A DNA stretch of 64,000 nt from an uncultured Stenotrophomonas sp. (GTDB lineage Bacteria; Pseudomonadota; Gammaproteobacteria; Xanthomonadales; Xanthomonadaceae), in assembly GCA_913775725.1 (NCBI GenBank), contig CAJYNG010000009.1, positions 186,001 through 250,000 on the forward strand, in the 5' to 3' direction. The position numbers and the translations under genes are program-made. Positions 36,458 to 47,900 of the stretch are shown here, one piece after another. The notes beneath the pieces were generated by a model. That model was given only the letters and a program-made list of their open reading frames with translations, was not told the DNA's origin and did no database searches. How positions within the stretch are numbered: the first letter of the stretch is position 1; every line of letters begins with the position of its first letter.

Positions 36458-37318
36458 ATGATTCGAAGCATGACCGCCTATGCCGGCGGCGAGCGGGTCA
36501 CCCCGTGGGGCACGCTGGGCTGCGAGCTGCGCTCGGTCAACCACCGCTTCCTGGAGGTCGGCACCCGCCTGCCCGAGGAGCTGCGGGCGCTCGAACCGCA
36601 GCTGCGCGAGCGCATCGCCGCGCGCCTGAGCCGCGGCAAGCTGGATCTGGTGATGCGCCTGCGCGCGCCGGAAGCGGCCGCCAACCTGCAGGTGGACGAG
36701 GCCCTGCTGGGCCAGCTGGGCCGCCTGGCGCACCGCCTGACCTCCGATTTCCCCAACCTGCAGGTCAGTTTCACCGACCTGCTGCAGCTGCCGGGCGTGA
36801 CCCGTGGCGAGGCGACCGACGCCGCCGCCCTGCAGGTCGAGGCACTGGCCCTGCTGGACCAGGTGCTGGACGGCTTCGTCGAGGCCCGTGAGCGTGAAGG
36901 CGGCAAGTTGTCCGCGGCCATCAGCGAGCGCGTGGACGGCATCGAACGCATCGCCACTGAAGTCCGCACGCTGATTCCGGCCATTCGCGACGGTCAGCGC
37001 GCCAAGCTGGCCGCACGCCTGGCTGACCTGCCGCACCCGGTCGATCCTGGCCGCGCCGAGCAGGAGCTGGTGCTGTGGCTGCAGAAGCTGGACGTGGATG
37101 AAGAACTGGACCGGCTGGGCAGCCACATCGTTGAGATCCGCCGCGTGCTCAAGCAGCGCGAGCCGGTCGGCCGCCGCCTGGACTTCCTGCTGCAGGAGTT
37201 CAACCGCGAAGCCAACACGCTGGGCTCGAAGTCGGTGGACAGCCGTACGTCCAATGCGGCGGTGGAGCTGAAGGTGCTGATCGACCAGATCCGCGAACAG
37301 GTGCAGAACATCGAGTGA
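36458..37318 (+). CDS. YicC/YloC family endoribonuclease
   Basis: YicC protein of 286 residues: [12 protein letters not shown] start, [22 protein letters not shown], and C-terminal [21 protein letters not shown] and [16 protein letters not shown]. Recent work places YicC/YloC among RNases that affect small RNA decay; divergent pairing with rph fits RNA metabolism. Next to gmk in enterics, but here gmk lies 11 kb away. Confidence 0.94.
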   Translation: MIRSMTAYAGGERVTPWGTLGCELRSVNHRFLEVGTRLPEELRALEPQLRERIAARLSRGKLDLVMRLRAPEAAANLQVDEALLGQLGRLAHRLTSDFPNLQVSFTDLLQLPGVTRGEATDAAALQVEALALLDQVLDGFVEAREREGGKLSAAISERVDGIERIATEVRTLIPAIRDGQRAKLAARLADLPHPVDPGRAEQELVLWLQKLDVDEELDRLGSHIVEIRRVLKQREPVGRRLDFLLQEFNREANTLGSKSVDSRTSNAAVELKVLIDQIREQVQNIE

Positions 37319-37339
37319 TGCTGCATCCAGCGATGCAGC

Positions 37340-37366
37340 AGGGGCGCCTTCGGGCGCCCTTGTCGT
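37340..37366 (+). terminator. Terminator after yicC
   Basis: aggggcgcc-ttc-gggcgccctt followed by tgtcgttt. A second hairpin (ctgcatc-cagc-gatgcag, 37,321-37,338) precedes it. Sits between convergent yicC and selD. Confidence 0.8.
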
Positions 37367-37375
37367 TTCAGCGCA

Positions 37376-38455
37376 TCAGCGCACGCTGACGCCCGGCGCG
37401 CCTTCACTCAAGCGCCCCACCACGGCCGCCTGGCCGAATCCCGCGTCGTGGAAACTGGCCAGCACCGCATCCACCGCTTCCGGGGCGCACGACACCAGCA
37501 GGCCGCCGCTGGTCTGCGGGTCGGTCAGCAGTGGCTGCCAGTGTGCCGGCAACCCATCGGCGAAGCGCACCTCGGTGCCATAGGAGGCCCAGTTGCGGTG
37601 GGAGGCGCCGGTCACGCAGCCGCGCAGCAGCAGCTCCAGCGTCTGCGGCAGCAGCGGGATCTGCGCGCTGTCCACTTCGGCGGCAACGCCACTGGCGCGG
37701 CACACTTCCAGCAGGTGACCGAGCAGGCCGAAGCCGGTGACGTCGGTCATGGCATGCACACCGTCCAGCGCGGCCAGCGGCACGCCCACGCTGTTCAGGC
37801 GGGTGGTCGACTCGATCATCTGCCGGTAGCCGTCGGCGTCCAGCACTTCTTTCTTCAGGGCTGACGAATACACGCCCACGCCCAACGGCTTGCCCAGCAC
37901 CAGCACATCGCCAATGCGGGCATCGGCATTGCGCTTGAGCCGCTGCGGATCGAGCACGCCGATCGCGGCCAGGCCGTAGATGGGTTCCACCGAATCGATG
38001 CTGTGGCCACCAGCGACCACGATGCCGGCATCGGCGCAGGCGCGTTCGCCCCCCTGAAGAATGCCGCGGATGGTGTCCTGCGGCAGCGTATTGATCGGCA
38101 TGCCGACGATGGCCAGTGCGAACAATGGCCGGGCACCCATCGCGTACAGGTCCGACAACGCGTTGGTGGCGGCGATGCGGCCGAAGTCGAACGGGTCGTC
38201 GACGATGGGCATGAAGAAATCGGTGGTGGCGACAATTGCCTGGCGATCATCGAGGCGGTATACCGCGGCGTCGTCGCTGGTCTCGCGGCCGACCAGCAGT
38301 TCAACCGGTGCCGGAAGCGCCGGAACGCCGCGCAGCAGTTCGCTCAGCACGCCCGGCGCGATCTTGCAGCCACAACCGCCACCATGTGCCAGAGAGGTCA
38401 GTCGTTGCGGGGCATCGGCCGTTGAAGGGGCGGGGGACTGCGCGTGCGTGGCCAT
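37376..38455 (-). CDS. selD: Selenide, water dikinase
   Basis: SelD of 359 residues, making selenophosphate from selenide and ATP. The catalytic region is HGGGCGCK with Cys28 and Lys31, corresponding to Cys17 and Lys20 of E. coli SelD; this is a Cys form, not a Sec form. SDDAAVYRL, TTDFFMPIVDDPFDFGRIAA and VTGFGLLGHLLEV are conserved. Last gene of the sel/fdo island, separated from selB by tRNA-Sec. Confidence 0.96.
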   Translation of the reverse strand: MATHAQSPAPSTADAPQRLTSLAHGGGCGCKIAPGVLSELLRGVPALPAPVELLVGRETSDDAAVYRLDDRQAIVATTDFFMPIVDDPFDFGRIAATNALSDLYAMGARPLFALAIVGMPINTLPQDTIRGILQGGERACADAGIVVAGGHSIDSVEPIYGLAAIGVLDPQRLKRNADARIGDVLVLGKPLGVGVYSSALKKEVLDADGYRQMIESTTRLNSVGVPLAALDGVHAMTDVTGFGLLGHLLEVCRASGVAAEVDSAQIPLLPQTLELLLRGCVTGASHRNWASYGTEVRFADGLPAHWQPLLTDPQTSGGLLVSCAPEAVDAVLASFHDAGFGQAAVVGRLSEGAPGVSVR

Positions 38456-38481
38456 GCCGACATCTCCTGCGGAAACACGAA

Positions 38482-38577
38482 TGGCGGAAGGCAGCAGGAG
38501 TCGAACCTACCAGGGAACGATCGACGCCCCCTACTGGGTTTGAAGCCCAGCCGCATGCCCGGATGCGCATGCCTTCC
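38482..38577 (-). tRNA. selC: tRNA-Sec (anticodon TCA)
   Basis: 96-base tRNA gene on the minus strand with the special features of tRNA-Sec: eight-pair acceptor stem (ggaaggca with tgccttcc), long D-stem, long variable arm (tagggggcgtcgatcgttccctg within it), anticodon tca at 38,543-38,541 in gggcttcaaaccc, T loop ggttcgactcc, discriminator G and encoded CCA (38,484-38,482). Located between selB and selD in the same direction, so it is probably processed from a common transcript. Confidence 0.97.
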
Positions 38578-38601
38578 GAAAGTACGGCGGTACCGGTGGG
38601 C

Positions 38602-40533
38602 TCAGTCGCGGGCTGCGTTCCACTGCAGGTCGCCACGCGGCCGATGCTGGTCACCGACGCGTCGAGTGTAGCCAACGCGATTGAAGAACTCCAAGATCTG
38701 GATGCTGCGTTTGCGGCCCAGGCCGATGGCATCGCGGAAGGCTGCCGCATCCACCGTGCCGCTGGCCTGTGACAGCTGCGCGACGACGGCGGCGAGTTCC
38801 GCAATGCGCGCGGGTGCATAGAACAGGTCCGGCACCACCTGGAACAGTTCGCCACGTGCGGCGGCGCGGCGCAGGACGGCGCGGACCTCGTCTTCGGCCA
38901 GTCCGAAGTCGGCGGCCAGAGTACGCACCCACGGCGGATCGAAGCCACCGGCGTGCAGTTGCGGCAGCACGCGTTCCAGCAGCAGGCGTTCGCGTTCCGG
39001 TGGCGCATGGTCGTGGCCGGGCAGGCGCCACCAGGCGCCTACGCGTTGCACGCTGCCGTTGGCGAGCAGGTCCTGCAGCAGAGCATTCCAGAGGCTCCCT
39101 GCAAGCGCAGGCAGGGTACTGCGCTGCAGGCGCCCGCTGTCGACACCGGGTTCGTCCGGGCGTCGCTCATGCCAGCCACGCAGCGAGGTGATCACCTGCT
39201 CGCGCAGTGCCTGCCAGTGCGGTGCGAGGATGATCACCGTGTCATCGCGGGTCGCGATGCGTCGCGCGTCCTCGGGCAGGTCGATGCGGTCGGCGGCGCG
39301 TCGGCAATAGCGTTGCAGAGCTGTGAGGCGAATGCCGGCAGGTGCCTGCTGCAGCAGCGGGGCAACACCGGCACCGGCCGCCAGCTGCTCCAGTGCCGCC
39401 AGCCACGCGAGCCGCGCCGGGCTGCGCCGGCGCCGCTGTGGCGGGTCCGGATCGAGCACGATGCCACCGCCCAGCGTGTGGGAGGCCGCTGAATCGCGGG
39501 CGATGAAGCGATCGCCACACATCGCACAGACCGGTGCGTCGAACACCAGCTGCACCAACTGCCCATCGCCTTGGTCCGGGTCCTCCAGCAGTACCACATG
39601 GGCCTGCCGGTGCATCGTGCCCCAGTGGATATGCAGCGGCGCCCAGTCGCGCAATGGCGCGGCCAACGCGGACAGCCGCAGCCGCACATCAACGCGGGTG
39701 GTGACCAGCAGTGCGCGCGGGTCGGCGATCCAGTCGCCACGGCGGATGTCGTCACGGCCGATGGCCGCCAGGTTCAACGCGCAGCGCTGCCCGGCCATCG
39801 CGTCGTCGCTGGCCTGGTTCTGCGCGTGGATGCTGCGTATGCGCACTTCGGTGGCGGCCGGCATCAGCTGCAGATGCTCACCCACCAAGGCGATGCCGCC
39901 ATGTACCGCGCCGGTCACCAGCGTGCCGTGGCCGGCCAGCGAGAACACGCGGTCCACTGGCATGCGGAACAGTTCGCTGCGCAGTGCGGCCTGGCGCGCG
40001 CTGGCGTCGTCCGCCGCCCACGCGTGCAGCTGGGTACGCAGTGCGCTGATGCCGGCATCGTCGGGTGCGGTGCTGTTGCAGGCGAACAGAGGGGAATCCT
40101 GAAGCGGTGTCGCGGCCAGCAGCGCAGCGATCTCGATCTCGACCCGGGCGACGCGCGCCGCATCCACACGATCGATCTTGGTCAGGGCCACCGCACCCCG
40201 GTTCACGCCCAGCAGTTGCAGGATGGCCAGATGCTCGCGGGTCTGTGGCATCACGCCGTCGTCGGCGGCGATCACCAGCAGGGCGACATCGATACCCGTG
40301 GCGCCGGCCACCATCGTGTGCACGAAGCGCTCATGGCCGGGCACGTCGACGAAACCCAGCATCGCGGCCGGGCCTTCGACGTCCCTGCTTTCCACGGGGA
40401 CATAGGCGTAGCCCAGTTCGATCGATATGCCGCGCGTACGCTCTTCCTGCAGGCGATCGGTTTCGATGCCGGTCAGTGCGCGCACCAGGCTGGTCTTGCC
40501 ATGGTCGATATGCCCGGCGGTGCCGACGATCAT
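38602..40533 (-). CDS. selB: Selenocysteine-specific elongation factor SelB
   Basis: SelB of 643 residues. EF-Tu-like GTPase domain with GHIDHGKTS (7-15), [15 protein letters not shown] and TKID; then beta-barrel domains and about 250 residues of winged helices at the C-terminus ([33 protein letters not shown]) that bind the SECIS hairpin. It carries Sec-tRNA-Sec to the ribosome at UGA. ATG at 40,533 overlaps the selA stop (ATGA). Confidence 0.95.
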   Translation of the reverse strand: MIVGTAGHIDHGKTSLVRALTGIETDRLQEERTRGISIELGYAYVPVESRDVEGPAAMLGFVDVPGHERFVHTMVAGATGIDVALLVIAADDGVMPQTREHLAILQLLGVNRGAVALTKIDRVDAARVARVEIEIAALLAATPLQDSPLFACNSTAPDDAGISALRTQLHAWAADDASARQAALRSELFRMPVDRVFSLAGHGTLVTGAVHGGIALVGEHLQLMPAATEVRIRSIHAQNQASDDAMAGQRCALNLAAIGRDDIRRGDWIADPRALLVTTRVDVRLRLSALAAPLRDWAPLHIHWGTMHRQAHVVLLEDPDQGDGQLVQLVFDAPVCAMCGDRFIARDSAASHTLGGGIVLDPDPPQRRRRSPARLAWLAALEQLAAGAGVAPLLQQAPAGIRLTALQRYCRRAADRIDLPEDARRIATRDDTVIILAPHWQALREQVITSLRGWHERRPDEPGVDSGRLQRSTLPALAGSLWNALLQDLLANGSVQRVGAWWRLPGHDHAPPERERLLLERVLPQLHAGGFDPPWVRTLAADFGLAEDEVRAVLRRAAARGELFQVVPDLFYAPARIAELAAVVAQLSQASGTVDAAAFRDAIGLGRKRSIQILEFFNRVGYTRRVGDQHRPRGDLQWNAARD

Positions 40534-41954
40534 GCCTGCAGCATGCTCCATTGGGCCAGGAAGACCGCTTCGTCGGCGGGTTCCAGGCAACGCAGGTCCA
40601 GCCACAACGCGTCATCGGCGATGCGGCCCAGCACCGGCCGCGGCAGCTGACGCAGGCGCTTGGCCAGGCGATCCAGTCCGCCACGGCGTGCGCTGGCAAT
40701 GCACAGTCCGGCGCTGGCCAGCTGCGCCCGTGGCTGCGCGCCGCTGCCGATCTGGCTGTGCATCGACGCAGGCTCGAGGGTGTAGTCCGCCGTCAGCGAG
40801 GCACGCATCGGTTGCAGCAGGCGCTCGGCCTGTGCATCGATGTCATCCTGCGTGCGCGACAGCGTGCGCAGGGTCGGCAGCCGCTGTGCCAGCAGCTCCG
40901 GTTCGCGGTACAGGGCCAGCACCGCTTCCAGTGCAGCCAGGCCCATCTTGTCCATGCGCAGTGCGCGCTTGAGCGGGTTGCGGTTGATCCGCGCGATCAG
41001 GTCCGCGCGGCCGGCGATGATGCCGGCCTGAGGCCCGCCCAGCAGCTTGTCGCCACTGAACGAAACCAGATCGGCGCCGGCCGCCAGCGCTTCCTGCACG
41101 GTGGGTTCGTGCGGCAGACCGAAGGCCGCCAGATCGCACAGGCTGCCACTGCCCAGGTCCACCACCAGCGGCAGGCCATGTTCGTGCGCGATTGCCGCCA
41201 TCGCCGCGGTGTCGACCTTGGCGGTGAAACCGGTGATCGCGTAGTTGCTGGCGTGCACCTCCATCAGCAGTGCGGTGCGCGCGCCGATGGCGTGGGTGAA
41301 GTCGGCCGGGTGGGTACGGTTGGTGGTACCCACTTCCAGCAGCCGCGCACCGGCGCTGCGCATCACGTCGGGAATGCGGAAGGCGCCACCGATCTCCACC
41401 AGTTCGCCGCGCGACACCACCACGTCGCGGCGGTTGGCCAGGCTGTTGAGCAGCAGCAGGACCGCCGCCGCATTGTTGTTGACCACGGTGGCGGCTTCAG
41501 CGCCGGTCAGTTCGCAGATCAATGCCTGCACCCGTGCATCGCGGTCGCCGCGACGGCCACGGATGACGTCGAACTCCAGATCCACCGGCGCGGTCATCGC
41601 GCGGGTGACGGCCTGCACCGCGGCCTCGGGCAGCAATGCGCGACCGAGGTTGGTATGCAGCACGGTGCCAGTCAGATTGAACATCGGCTGCAGATCCAGC
41701 CGTGCATCGGCCGCCAGTGCGACGTCGAGCGCCGCAACCAGCGCCGGACCGCCAACCGCTTCCTGCAGCTGCGCGGTCGAAAGCTGGCCGGCGCTGATGC
41801 GGTCGCGCAGCACCTGCAGGTGCGAACGCAGCAGCTGGGTGATGCGGCTGCGGCCGTGGCCCTCGATCAGTGCTACCAGGACGGGCAGACGCAGCAACCG
41901 GTCCAACGAGGGCAGGGCGGAAACCGATGCCGGGGTGGGGGGCGTGGCTGTCAT
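40530..41954 (-). CDS. selA: L-seryl-tRNA(Sec) selenium transferase
   Basis: SelA of 474 residues, a PLP enzyme replacing the hydroxyl of Ser-tRNA-Sec by selenium. [42 protein letters not shown] and Lys303 in [16 protein letters not shown] are family marks. ATG at 41,954 fits the usual length; it starts four bases after fdhE ends, and its stop overlaps selB. Confidence 0.95.
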   Translation of the reverse strand: MTATPPTPASVSALPSLDRLLRLPVLVALIEGHGRSRITQLLRSHLQVLRDRISAGQLSTAQLQEAVGGPALVAALDVALAADARLDLQPMFNLTGTVLHTNLGRALLPEAAVQAVTRAMTAPVDLEFDVIRGRRGDRDARVQALICELTGAEAATVVNNNAAAVLLLLNSLANRRDVVVSRGELVEIGGAFRIPDVMRSAGARLLEVGTTNRTHPADFTHAIGARTALLMEVHASNYAITGFTAKVDTAAMAAIAHEHGLPLVVDLGSGSLCDLAAFGLPHEPTVQEALAAGADLVSFSGDKLLGGPQAGIIAGRADLIARINRNPLKRALRMDKMGLAALEAVLALYREPELLAQRLPTLRTLSRTQDDIDAQAERLLQPMRASLTADYTLEPASMHSQIGSGAQPRAQLASAGLCIASARRGGLDRLAKRLRQLPRPVLGRIADDALWLDLRCLEPADEAVFLAQWSMLQA

Positions 41955-41958
41955 CGCC

Positions 41959-42942
41959 TCACTCGCCGTCGGATTGCCACAGCAGCGGATTCTGGCTGGC
42001 GCGCGCATAACCTTCCTCGCCCAGCAGCAGGTCCAGCGCCAGCGTGCCGAGGTCATCGGCGACCGGTTCCAGTGAGGGATCCTTTTCCAGATACAGGATC
42101 TTGCGGTAGCTGTGGCAGTGGTCGCAGGTCTCGGCACGAACCGCGCTCTCACGCACGACCTCGCCGCTGTCGCCATCCACATCGGCAAGGGCGCGGTAGG
42201 CGATGTCCTTGCCGGCGGTGCCACACTGGCTGCATTGCACACGCACGTAGTGCCACTGGCAGGCGCACAGCGAGCACGACAGGTAGCGGTAGGACGCATA
42301 GGGTGGCCGCGCCTGCACCACGCTGACCACCGGTAGCGAGCCGCACAACGGGCACAGGCCGGGTGCATCGGCCAGCGGTTTCAGGTCGGTGGGGCGGAAG
42401 CTGTCCGCCAGCACCGCCCAGTAGACCTGCAGTGCATTCATTACCAGCAGCGCAGCAACCGCATCCACCGACGGCGCGTCATCGCGCTCCAGCACGGCGT
42501 GCGCCTGCGCCTCCAGCCAGGCATCGTCGGCCGCGGCGACGCGCTGCAGCTCTCGACGGGTTTCCAGCGGCAGCCCGGCCTCGTCGGCACAGTGCTGGCA
42601 CAGCGTGCGCAACCAGTCGCGCCAGCGCCCATCCAGTTGAAGCGTGTTGGCCGGCCGCAACGGCATGCCGGCACCGGCCGCCGCACTCGACTGCTGCGCA
42701 CGTGCCTGCGACTGCAGCGTCTCGCGTTGCCGCGGTGTCAGCTCGTCCAGCAGCGCCTGCTGTGCATCGGCCAACGCCGCCAGCAGCTGCAGGTAGCCGC
42801 CGATGGCACTGTGCGCGGCCAGGCTGCGCAGGCGCGTCGCGCGCTCGGCGAACAGGGAAGCGACATCGGGCAGGATGATGCGCGGTACATCGCGCGAGGC
42901 CAGCGTCTCGATCTCACCGGGTTCAAGGATGCGTTGCGCCAT
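41959..42942 (-). CDS. fdhE: Formate dehydrogenase accessory protein FdhE
   Basis: FdhE of 327 residues: helical N-terminal half and a rubredoxin-like second half with four CxxC pairs (CPLC, CSLCAC, CSQC, CDHC) that bind iron. FdhE is needed for activity of respiratory formate dehydrogenases and contacts the catalytic subunit before Tat export. Follows the fdoGHI genes on the same strand after a 390-base gap that carries repeats; leads into selA. Confidence 0.92.
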   Translation of the reverse strand: MAQRILEPGEIETLASRDVPRIILPDVASLFAERATRLRSLAAHSAIGGYLQLLAALADAQQALLDELTPRQRETLQSQARAQQSSAAAGAGMPLRPANTLQLDGRWRDWLRTLCQHCADEAGLPLETRRELQRVAAADDAWLEAQAHAVLERDDAPSVDAVAALLVMNALQVYWAVLADSFRPTDLKPLADAPGLCPLCGSLPVVSVVQARPPYASYRYLSCSLCACQWHYVRVQCSQCGTAGKDIAYRALADVDGDSGEVVRESAVRAETCDHCHSYRKILYLEKDPSLEPVADDLGTLALDLLLGEEGYARASQNPLLWQSDGE

Positions 42943-43025
42943 GCAGGGCCAGCCAGAAGAACCAGCCTCCATCCTCGCCGTTGTCAGCGCTGGCGTCCAG
43001 CGTGCTGCCGGCCATTTGAAAGGTT

Positions 43026-43066
43026 GGGGTCAGATCCGTTTTCCACAGGAAAACGGATCTGACCCC
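43026..43066. repeat. GGGGTC palindrome, copy 3
   Basis: 41-base palindrome, ggggtcagatccgttttcc and its complement around a single central base. Lies in the leader of fdhE. A separate hairpin (atcccgacc-gtt-ggtcgggat) is at 43,086-43,106. Confidence 0.85.
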
Positions 43067-43113
43067 ATCGGTTGATTGAAAGTGGATCCCGACCGTTGGT
43101 CGGGATTCGATCA

Positions 43114-43330
43114 GTGCCGACCAACGGTCGGCACCCACCATAAGACCGCGGAAATCTGTCGAAGGCGGGGTGGGTCCGATTGCGGGGGCGTGAGCCGCAT
43201 GGATGCGGCGACCGAGCTTACATGGACGTACTTGCAGCGTCCCCCGCAACCGGACCCACCCCGCCATCTCGCAGGAGACCTGCCTTTGACGTTGACGTTG
43301 ATTCCGCGGGTGCAGGGCCGCAGGCCCTGC
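43114..43330 (+). repeat. Composite palindromic module, copy B
   Basis: Short hairpin gtgccgacc-aac-ggtcggcac with cccacc (43,114-43,139); 24-base spacer ending tcgaa; long stem 43,164-43,188 with 43,241-43,265 (one A-C mismatch); inner hairpin ccgc-atggat-gcgg and a second half ending acttgcagcgt; linker; terminal hairpin gcagggcc-gca-ggccctgc (43,312-43,330), two bases before the fdoI stop. It splits the fdo genes from fdhE-sel. Confidence 0.86.
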
Positions 43331-43332
43331 CG

Positions 43333-43980
43333 CTACCCCTGTTCCCGGCGCCCGCGCAGGATGTCCCGGAACCACTGCCGGTGATGCTTGTACGCCCACC
43401 CGTAGGTCACCTTGCCCTGGGTCATCGCCCGCACCGAGCCCTTGATCCAGATCGCCGCATAGATGTGCACCACGATCGCGCAGATCAGCACCCAGCCGAA
43501 CAGCGCGTGGGCAAGGACCGAGAAGCGGATCACCCCGATCGGGAAGAAGTGGCTGAAGTACTGCCGCCAGATCACGAAGCCGGTCAGCAGCAGCGCCGAC
43601 AGGCAACCGATGATGGCCCAGAAAAGCAGCTTCTGGCCGGCATTGAAGCGGCCCACCGGCGGCAGCTTCTCGTCCTCGTTGCGCAGCACATCGCGCATCC
43701 CACGCATCCATGCGCGATCATCCGCGCTGAGGAAGTTGTCGCGCCACATGCGCAACGCCAGCAATGCGAAGCCCACCACCATTGCCAGGCCGATGAACGG
43801 ATGCAGGATGCGCGTCCACGGTCCGCCACCGAACAGCTGGGTCAACGGGAACAGGGCAGGGTGGAACAACGCCAGCCCGGACAGCGCGGTCAGCACGAAG
43901 CAGATCGCCACGATCCAGTGGTTGATGCGGGTCGGCGCGCGGTAACGGATGATCTGGCGCGGGTGCGGGGCGTACTTCAT
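43333..43980 (-). CDS. fdoI: Formate dehydrogenase gamma subunit (cytochrome b556)
   Basis: Membrane subunit of 215 residues with four transmembrane helices (about 18-40, 56-76, 115-138, 150-172). Heme b ligands: His in TRINHWIVA, His in [11 protein letters not shown] and His in [16 protein letters not shown]. It takes electrons from FdoH and reduces quinone on the cytoplasmic side. Overlaps the fdoH stop by four bases. Confidence 0.94.
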   Translation of the reverse strand: MKYAPHPRQIIRYRAPTRINHWIVAICFVLTALSGLALFHPALFPLTQLFGGGPWTRILHPFIGLAMVVGFALLALRMWRDNFLSADDRAWMRGMRDVLRNEDEKLPPVGRFNAGQKLLFWAIIGCLSALLLTGFVIWRQYFSHFFPIGVIRFSVLAHALFGWVLICAIVVHIYAAIWIKGSVRAMTQGKVTYGWAYKHHRQWFRDILRGRREQG

Positions 43981-44894
43981 GGCCGCTGCTCCTCTTCGAT
44001 CTTTTTCGCCTCGTGTTCGGCTTCCTCTTCTTCCTCGTCATTGACCGTGTTGCGGCCGATGCCGATGTAATGCAGGAAGCCGGCGAAGGCGGTGGCGGCG
44101 ATCGCCAGCACGCCCAGCGGCTTGGCCACGCCCTTCCAGACCTCCACCATCGGGCTGATGCGTGGGTCCTTGGGCAGGTCGGCGTACAGCTCGGGCTTGT
44201 CCACATGCTGCAGCACGTACATCACGTGGGTGCCACCCACGCCCTGCGGGTCGTACAGGCCGGCGTTCTCGTAGCCGCGTGATTTCAGGTCTTCCACGCG
44301 GCCGGCGGCATGTTCGGTCATCGCCTGCTTGCTGCCGAAGGTGATCGCGCCGGTCGGGCAGGTCTTCACGCAGGCCGGTTCCTGACCCACCGCCACGCGG
44401 TCCGAACACAGCGTGCACTTGTAGGCCTTGTGGTCCTTCTTGGAAATGCGCGGCACGTCGAACGGGCAACCGGTCACGCAGTAACCGCAACCGATGCAGT
44501 TCTCTTCGTGGAAGTCGACGATGCCGTTGGCGTACTGGATGATCGCGCCGGGCGATGGGCAGGCCTTCAGGCAGCCCGGGTCGCTGCAGTGCATGCAGCC
44601 TTCCTTGCGGATCAGCCACTCCAGCTTGCCCTTCTCGTCCTCGTACTCGCGGAACTTCATCACCGTCCACGACTGGTCGCTGAGGTCCGGCGGGTTGTCA
44701 TAGCTGCCAACGCAGCTGCCCACTTCGTCGCGCAGGTCGTTCCACTCCATGCACGCGACCTGGCAGGCCTTGCAGCCGATGCACTTGCTCACGTCGATCA
44801 GCTTGGCGACCTGTCCGGTATGCGCGCCGCGTGCTTCCGGTGAAGGCGTGGTGGTGGCCGAGCGGCGGATGATGTCCAGCGATTGCAGTGACAT
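43977..44894 (-). CDS. fdoH: Formate dehydrogenase beta subunit (iron-sulfur)
   Basis: Electron-transfer subunit of 305 residues with four 4Fe-4S sites: [53 protein letters not shown] with CVKTCP. A single C-terminal transmembrane helix ([20 protein letters not shown]) anchors it to the inner membrane from the periplasm. The last 20 residues are unusually acidic ([20 protein letters not shown]). ATG at 44,894 lies 10 bases past the fdoG stop. Confidence 0.95.
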   Translation of the reverse strand: MSLQSLDIIRRSATTTPSPEARGAHTGQVAKLIDVSKCIGCKACQVACMEWNDLRDEVGSCVGSYDNPPDLSDQSWTVMKFREYEDEKGKLEWLIRKEGCMHCSDPGCLKACPSPGAIIQYANGIVDFHEENCIGCGYCVTGCPFDVPRISKKDHKAYKCTLCSDRVAVGQEPACVKTCPTGAITFGSKQAMTEHAAGRVEDLKSRGYENAGLYDPQGVGGTHVMYVLQHVDKPELYADLPKDPRISPMVEVWKGVAKPLGVLAIAATAFAGFLHYIGIGRNTVNDEEEEEAEHEAKKIEEEQRP

Positions 44895-44904
44895 GGCATG
44901 TCTC

Positions 44905-47900
44905 CTACACCTTCTCGACCTTGACCAGGATGCACTTCGATTCGGGCGTCTGCGAGTTGCCGTCACCGATGGCGTTGGTCAGCGTATTGGCGATGTAGCC
45001 GGGTTTGGCCGCACCGAGGAAACCCCAGTGGATCGGTATGCCCACCTGGTGCACGGTCTTTCCATCGATCTGCAGGGCCTTGATGCGCTTGGTCACCATC
45101 GCAACGGCTTCGATATGGCCGCGCTTGGAACTCACGCGCACGCGGCTGCCGTTGTTGATGCCCAGCTCGTCGGCCAGTGCAGCACCGATTTCGACGAACT
45201 GTTCGGGCTGGATGATGGCGTTGAGCTTGCCGTGCTTGGTCCAGAAGTGGAAATGCTCGGTCAGGCGGTAGGTGGTGGCCACATGCGGGAACTCGTCTGG
45301 CGAACCGATCTGGGCACGGTCACTGGCGAACACGCGTGCGGCCGGGTTGTTCAGCGTCTGTGCCTGGCCGGGGCTGAGCGGGTTGCTGCGCAGCGGAGTA
45401 TCGAAGGGCTCGTAGTGCTCCGGGAACGGTCCCTCGGCCATGCCGGCCTTGGCGAAGAAGCGGGCGATGCCTTCGGGGTTCATGATGAAAGGACCCATGC
45501 CACCGGCTGGATCTTCGTCGGCCTTGAAGTCCGGCACGTCCACGCTGCCCCAGTTCTTCCCGTTCCAGGCCAGCAGCGTGCGGCGCGGATCGAAGGGTTG
45601 GCCGGCCACGTCGCACGAGGCGCGGTTGTACATCACGCGGCGGTTGGCTGGCCACGCCCAGGCCCAGCCCAGCGTGTTGCCGATGCCGGTCGGGTCGCTG
45701 TTGTCACGCCGCGCCATCATGTTGCCGGTCGGGCCCCAGGCACCGATGTAGATCCAGCAGCCGGAGGACGTACTGCCGTCGTCGCGCAGGTCGCCGAACG
45801 CGGCCAGCTGCTCGCCGGCCTTGCGCACCAGTTTGGTCGGGTCCTTCGCATCGAACACGTCGGCCAGCGCCTTGCCGTTGTATTCCATCGCCAGTTCTTC
45901 CGGCGTCGGCAGTTCCGGGTTGGAATACTTCCAGGCCAGATCACGCACCGGCTCCCACCACGCACCGCCGTCCTTCTCGTACATCGCTTTGATGCGATGG
46001 AACAGCTCGGACATGATCTCGATGTCGCTGCGCGCTTCGCCCGGCGGATTGGCACCCTTCCAGTGCCACTGCAGCCAGCGCGAGGAGTTCACCACCGCGC
46101 CGTTCTCCTCGGCGAAGGAAGTGGTCGGCAGGCGGAACACCTCGGTCTGAATGGCGCTGGGATCGACATCGTTCAACGCGCCGTGGTTCTGCCAGAAGGC
46201 GATGGTCTCGGTTTCCAGTGGGTCCATGCTGACCATGAACTTCAGCTTGGAGAACGCACTGATCAGCTTGCCCTTGTTCGGTGCCGAGGCCAGCGGGTTG
46301 AAACCCTGGCAGATGTAGCCGTGGATCTTGCCCTCGTTCATCAGCTCGTACGCCTGCAGCATGTCGTACGGCTTGTCCAGCTTGGGAAGGTGGTCGAAGC
46401 ACCAGTTGTTGTCGGCGGTGGCAGCATCGCCCCACCACGACTTCATCAGGCTGACGTGGAACTTCGGGTAGTTCTGCCAGAACGACATCTGGTTGGCGCG
46501 CAGGGGCTTCTGCGTGCGCTTGGCGATGTAGGCGTCGTAGTCCTGCTCGTCCTGTTTTGGCAGCGTCAGGTAGCCGGGCAGCAGATCGGACATCAGGCCG
46601 ATGTCGGTCAGGCCCTGGATGTTGGAATGCCCGCGCAGCGCGTTCATGCCACCACCGGCCACGCCGATGTTGCCCAGCAGCAGCTGCACCATGGTGCCGG
46701 CACGCACGTTCTGCGCGCCGATCGAGTGCTGCGTCCAGCCCAGCGCGTACAGGATGGTCATCGCCTTGTCCTTGCCGGCGGTGGACGCGATCATCTCCCA
46801 GACCTGGCGGATGCTGTCGGCGGGCGTGCCGCAGATGCGTTCAACCATCTCCACGGTGTAGCGCGCGTAGTGCTGCTTGAGCAGGGTGTAGACGCAGCGC
46901 GGGTCCTTCAGCGTCGGGTCGCTGCGCACGAAGCCATCGTCACCGTACGCATAGTCCCAGCTGGAGCGGTCGTAGCTGCGCTTCTCTTCGTTGTAGCCCG
47001 AATACAGGCCGTCCTTGAAGGCGAATTCGTCCTTCACCAGGAACGACATGTCGGTGTAGTTCAGCACGTACTCGTGCTGGATGCGGTCCTCGGTCAACAG
47101 GTAGTTGATCAGGCCGCCCAGGAACACGATGTCGGTGCCGGTGCGGATCGGCGCGTACACGTCGGCCACCGCGGCCGAGCGGTTGAAACGCGGATCGACC
47201 ACGATCAGCCGGGCCTTGTTGTGTGCCTTGGCCTCGGTCACCCATTTGAACCCGCACGGATGCGCCTCGGCGGCATTGCCACCCATGATCAGGATCAGGT
47301 CGGCATTCTTGATGTCGACCCAGTGATTCGTCATCGCACCACGGCCTAGCGTCGGGGCAAGACCTGCCACCGTCGGGCCGTGTCAGACACGTGCCTGGTT
47401 GTCGAATGCCAACATGCCAAGGGAGCGCACGACCTTGTGGGTCAGCACCGCGGTTTCATTACTGGTGGCCGAGGCCGCCAGCATGCCGGTGGTCAGCCAG
47501 CGGTTGACCGTCTGCCCGGCCTCGTTCTTCTGCACGAAGTTGGCATCGCGGTCTTCCTTCATCAGCCGTGCGATGCGGTCCAGCGCATCGTCCCAGCTCA
47601 GCCGCTTCCACTCGTTCGAGCCCGGCGCGCGGTACTCGGGGTAGAGCAGGCGCGACGTGCTGTGGATGATGTCGGCCAGACCGGCGCCCTTCGGGCACAG
47701 CGTGCCGCGGTTGACCGGATGGTCCGGGTCGCCTTCGATATGGAAGATGCTCGGCTCGGCATTCTTGGCGCCATCGCCGAGGCTGTACATCAGGATGCCG
47801 CAGGCCACCGAACAGTAGGTACAGGTGTTGCGGGTCTCGGTCGCGCGGGTCAGCTTGTACTGCCTGACCTCCGCGAGCGCGATGCCGGGCGCGAAGCCCA

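Noticed and set aside
38602-40605. selB starting at 40,605
   Set aside because: The first 24 residues have no homology and overlap selA; the ATG at 40,533 gives [14 protein letters not shown] and an ATGA overlap.
44749-47349. An 866-residue open frame on the plus strand opposite fdoG, and similar long antisense frames opposite hppA (2328-3803), pfp (5402-6706) and the DedA-PAP2 gene (9593-11605)
   Set aside because: They are His/Gln/Arg-rich without domains and mirror the codon pattern of well-supported genes in high-GC DNA.
47371-47385. fdoG as a broken gene or two separate genes because of the stop codon
   Set aside because: The stop is UGA at the known Sec position, flanked by conserved sequence, with a SECIS-type hairpin and all Sec factors next door.
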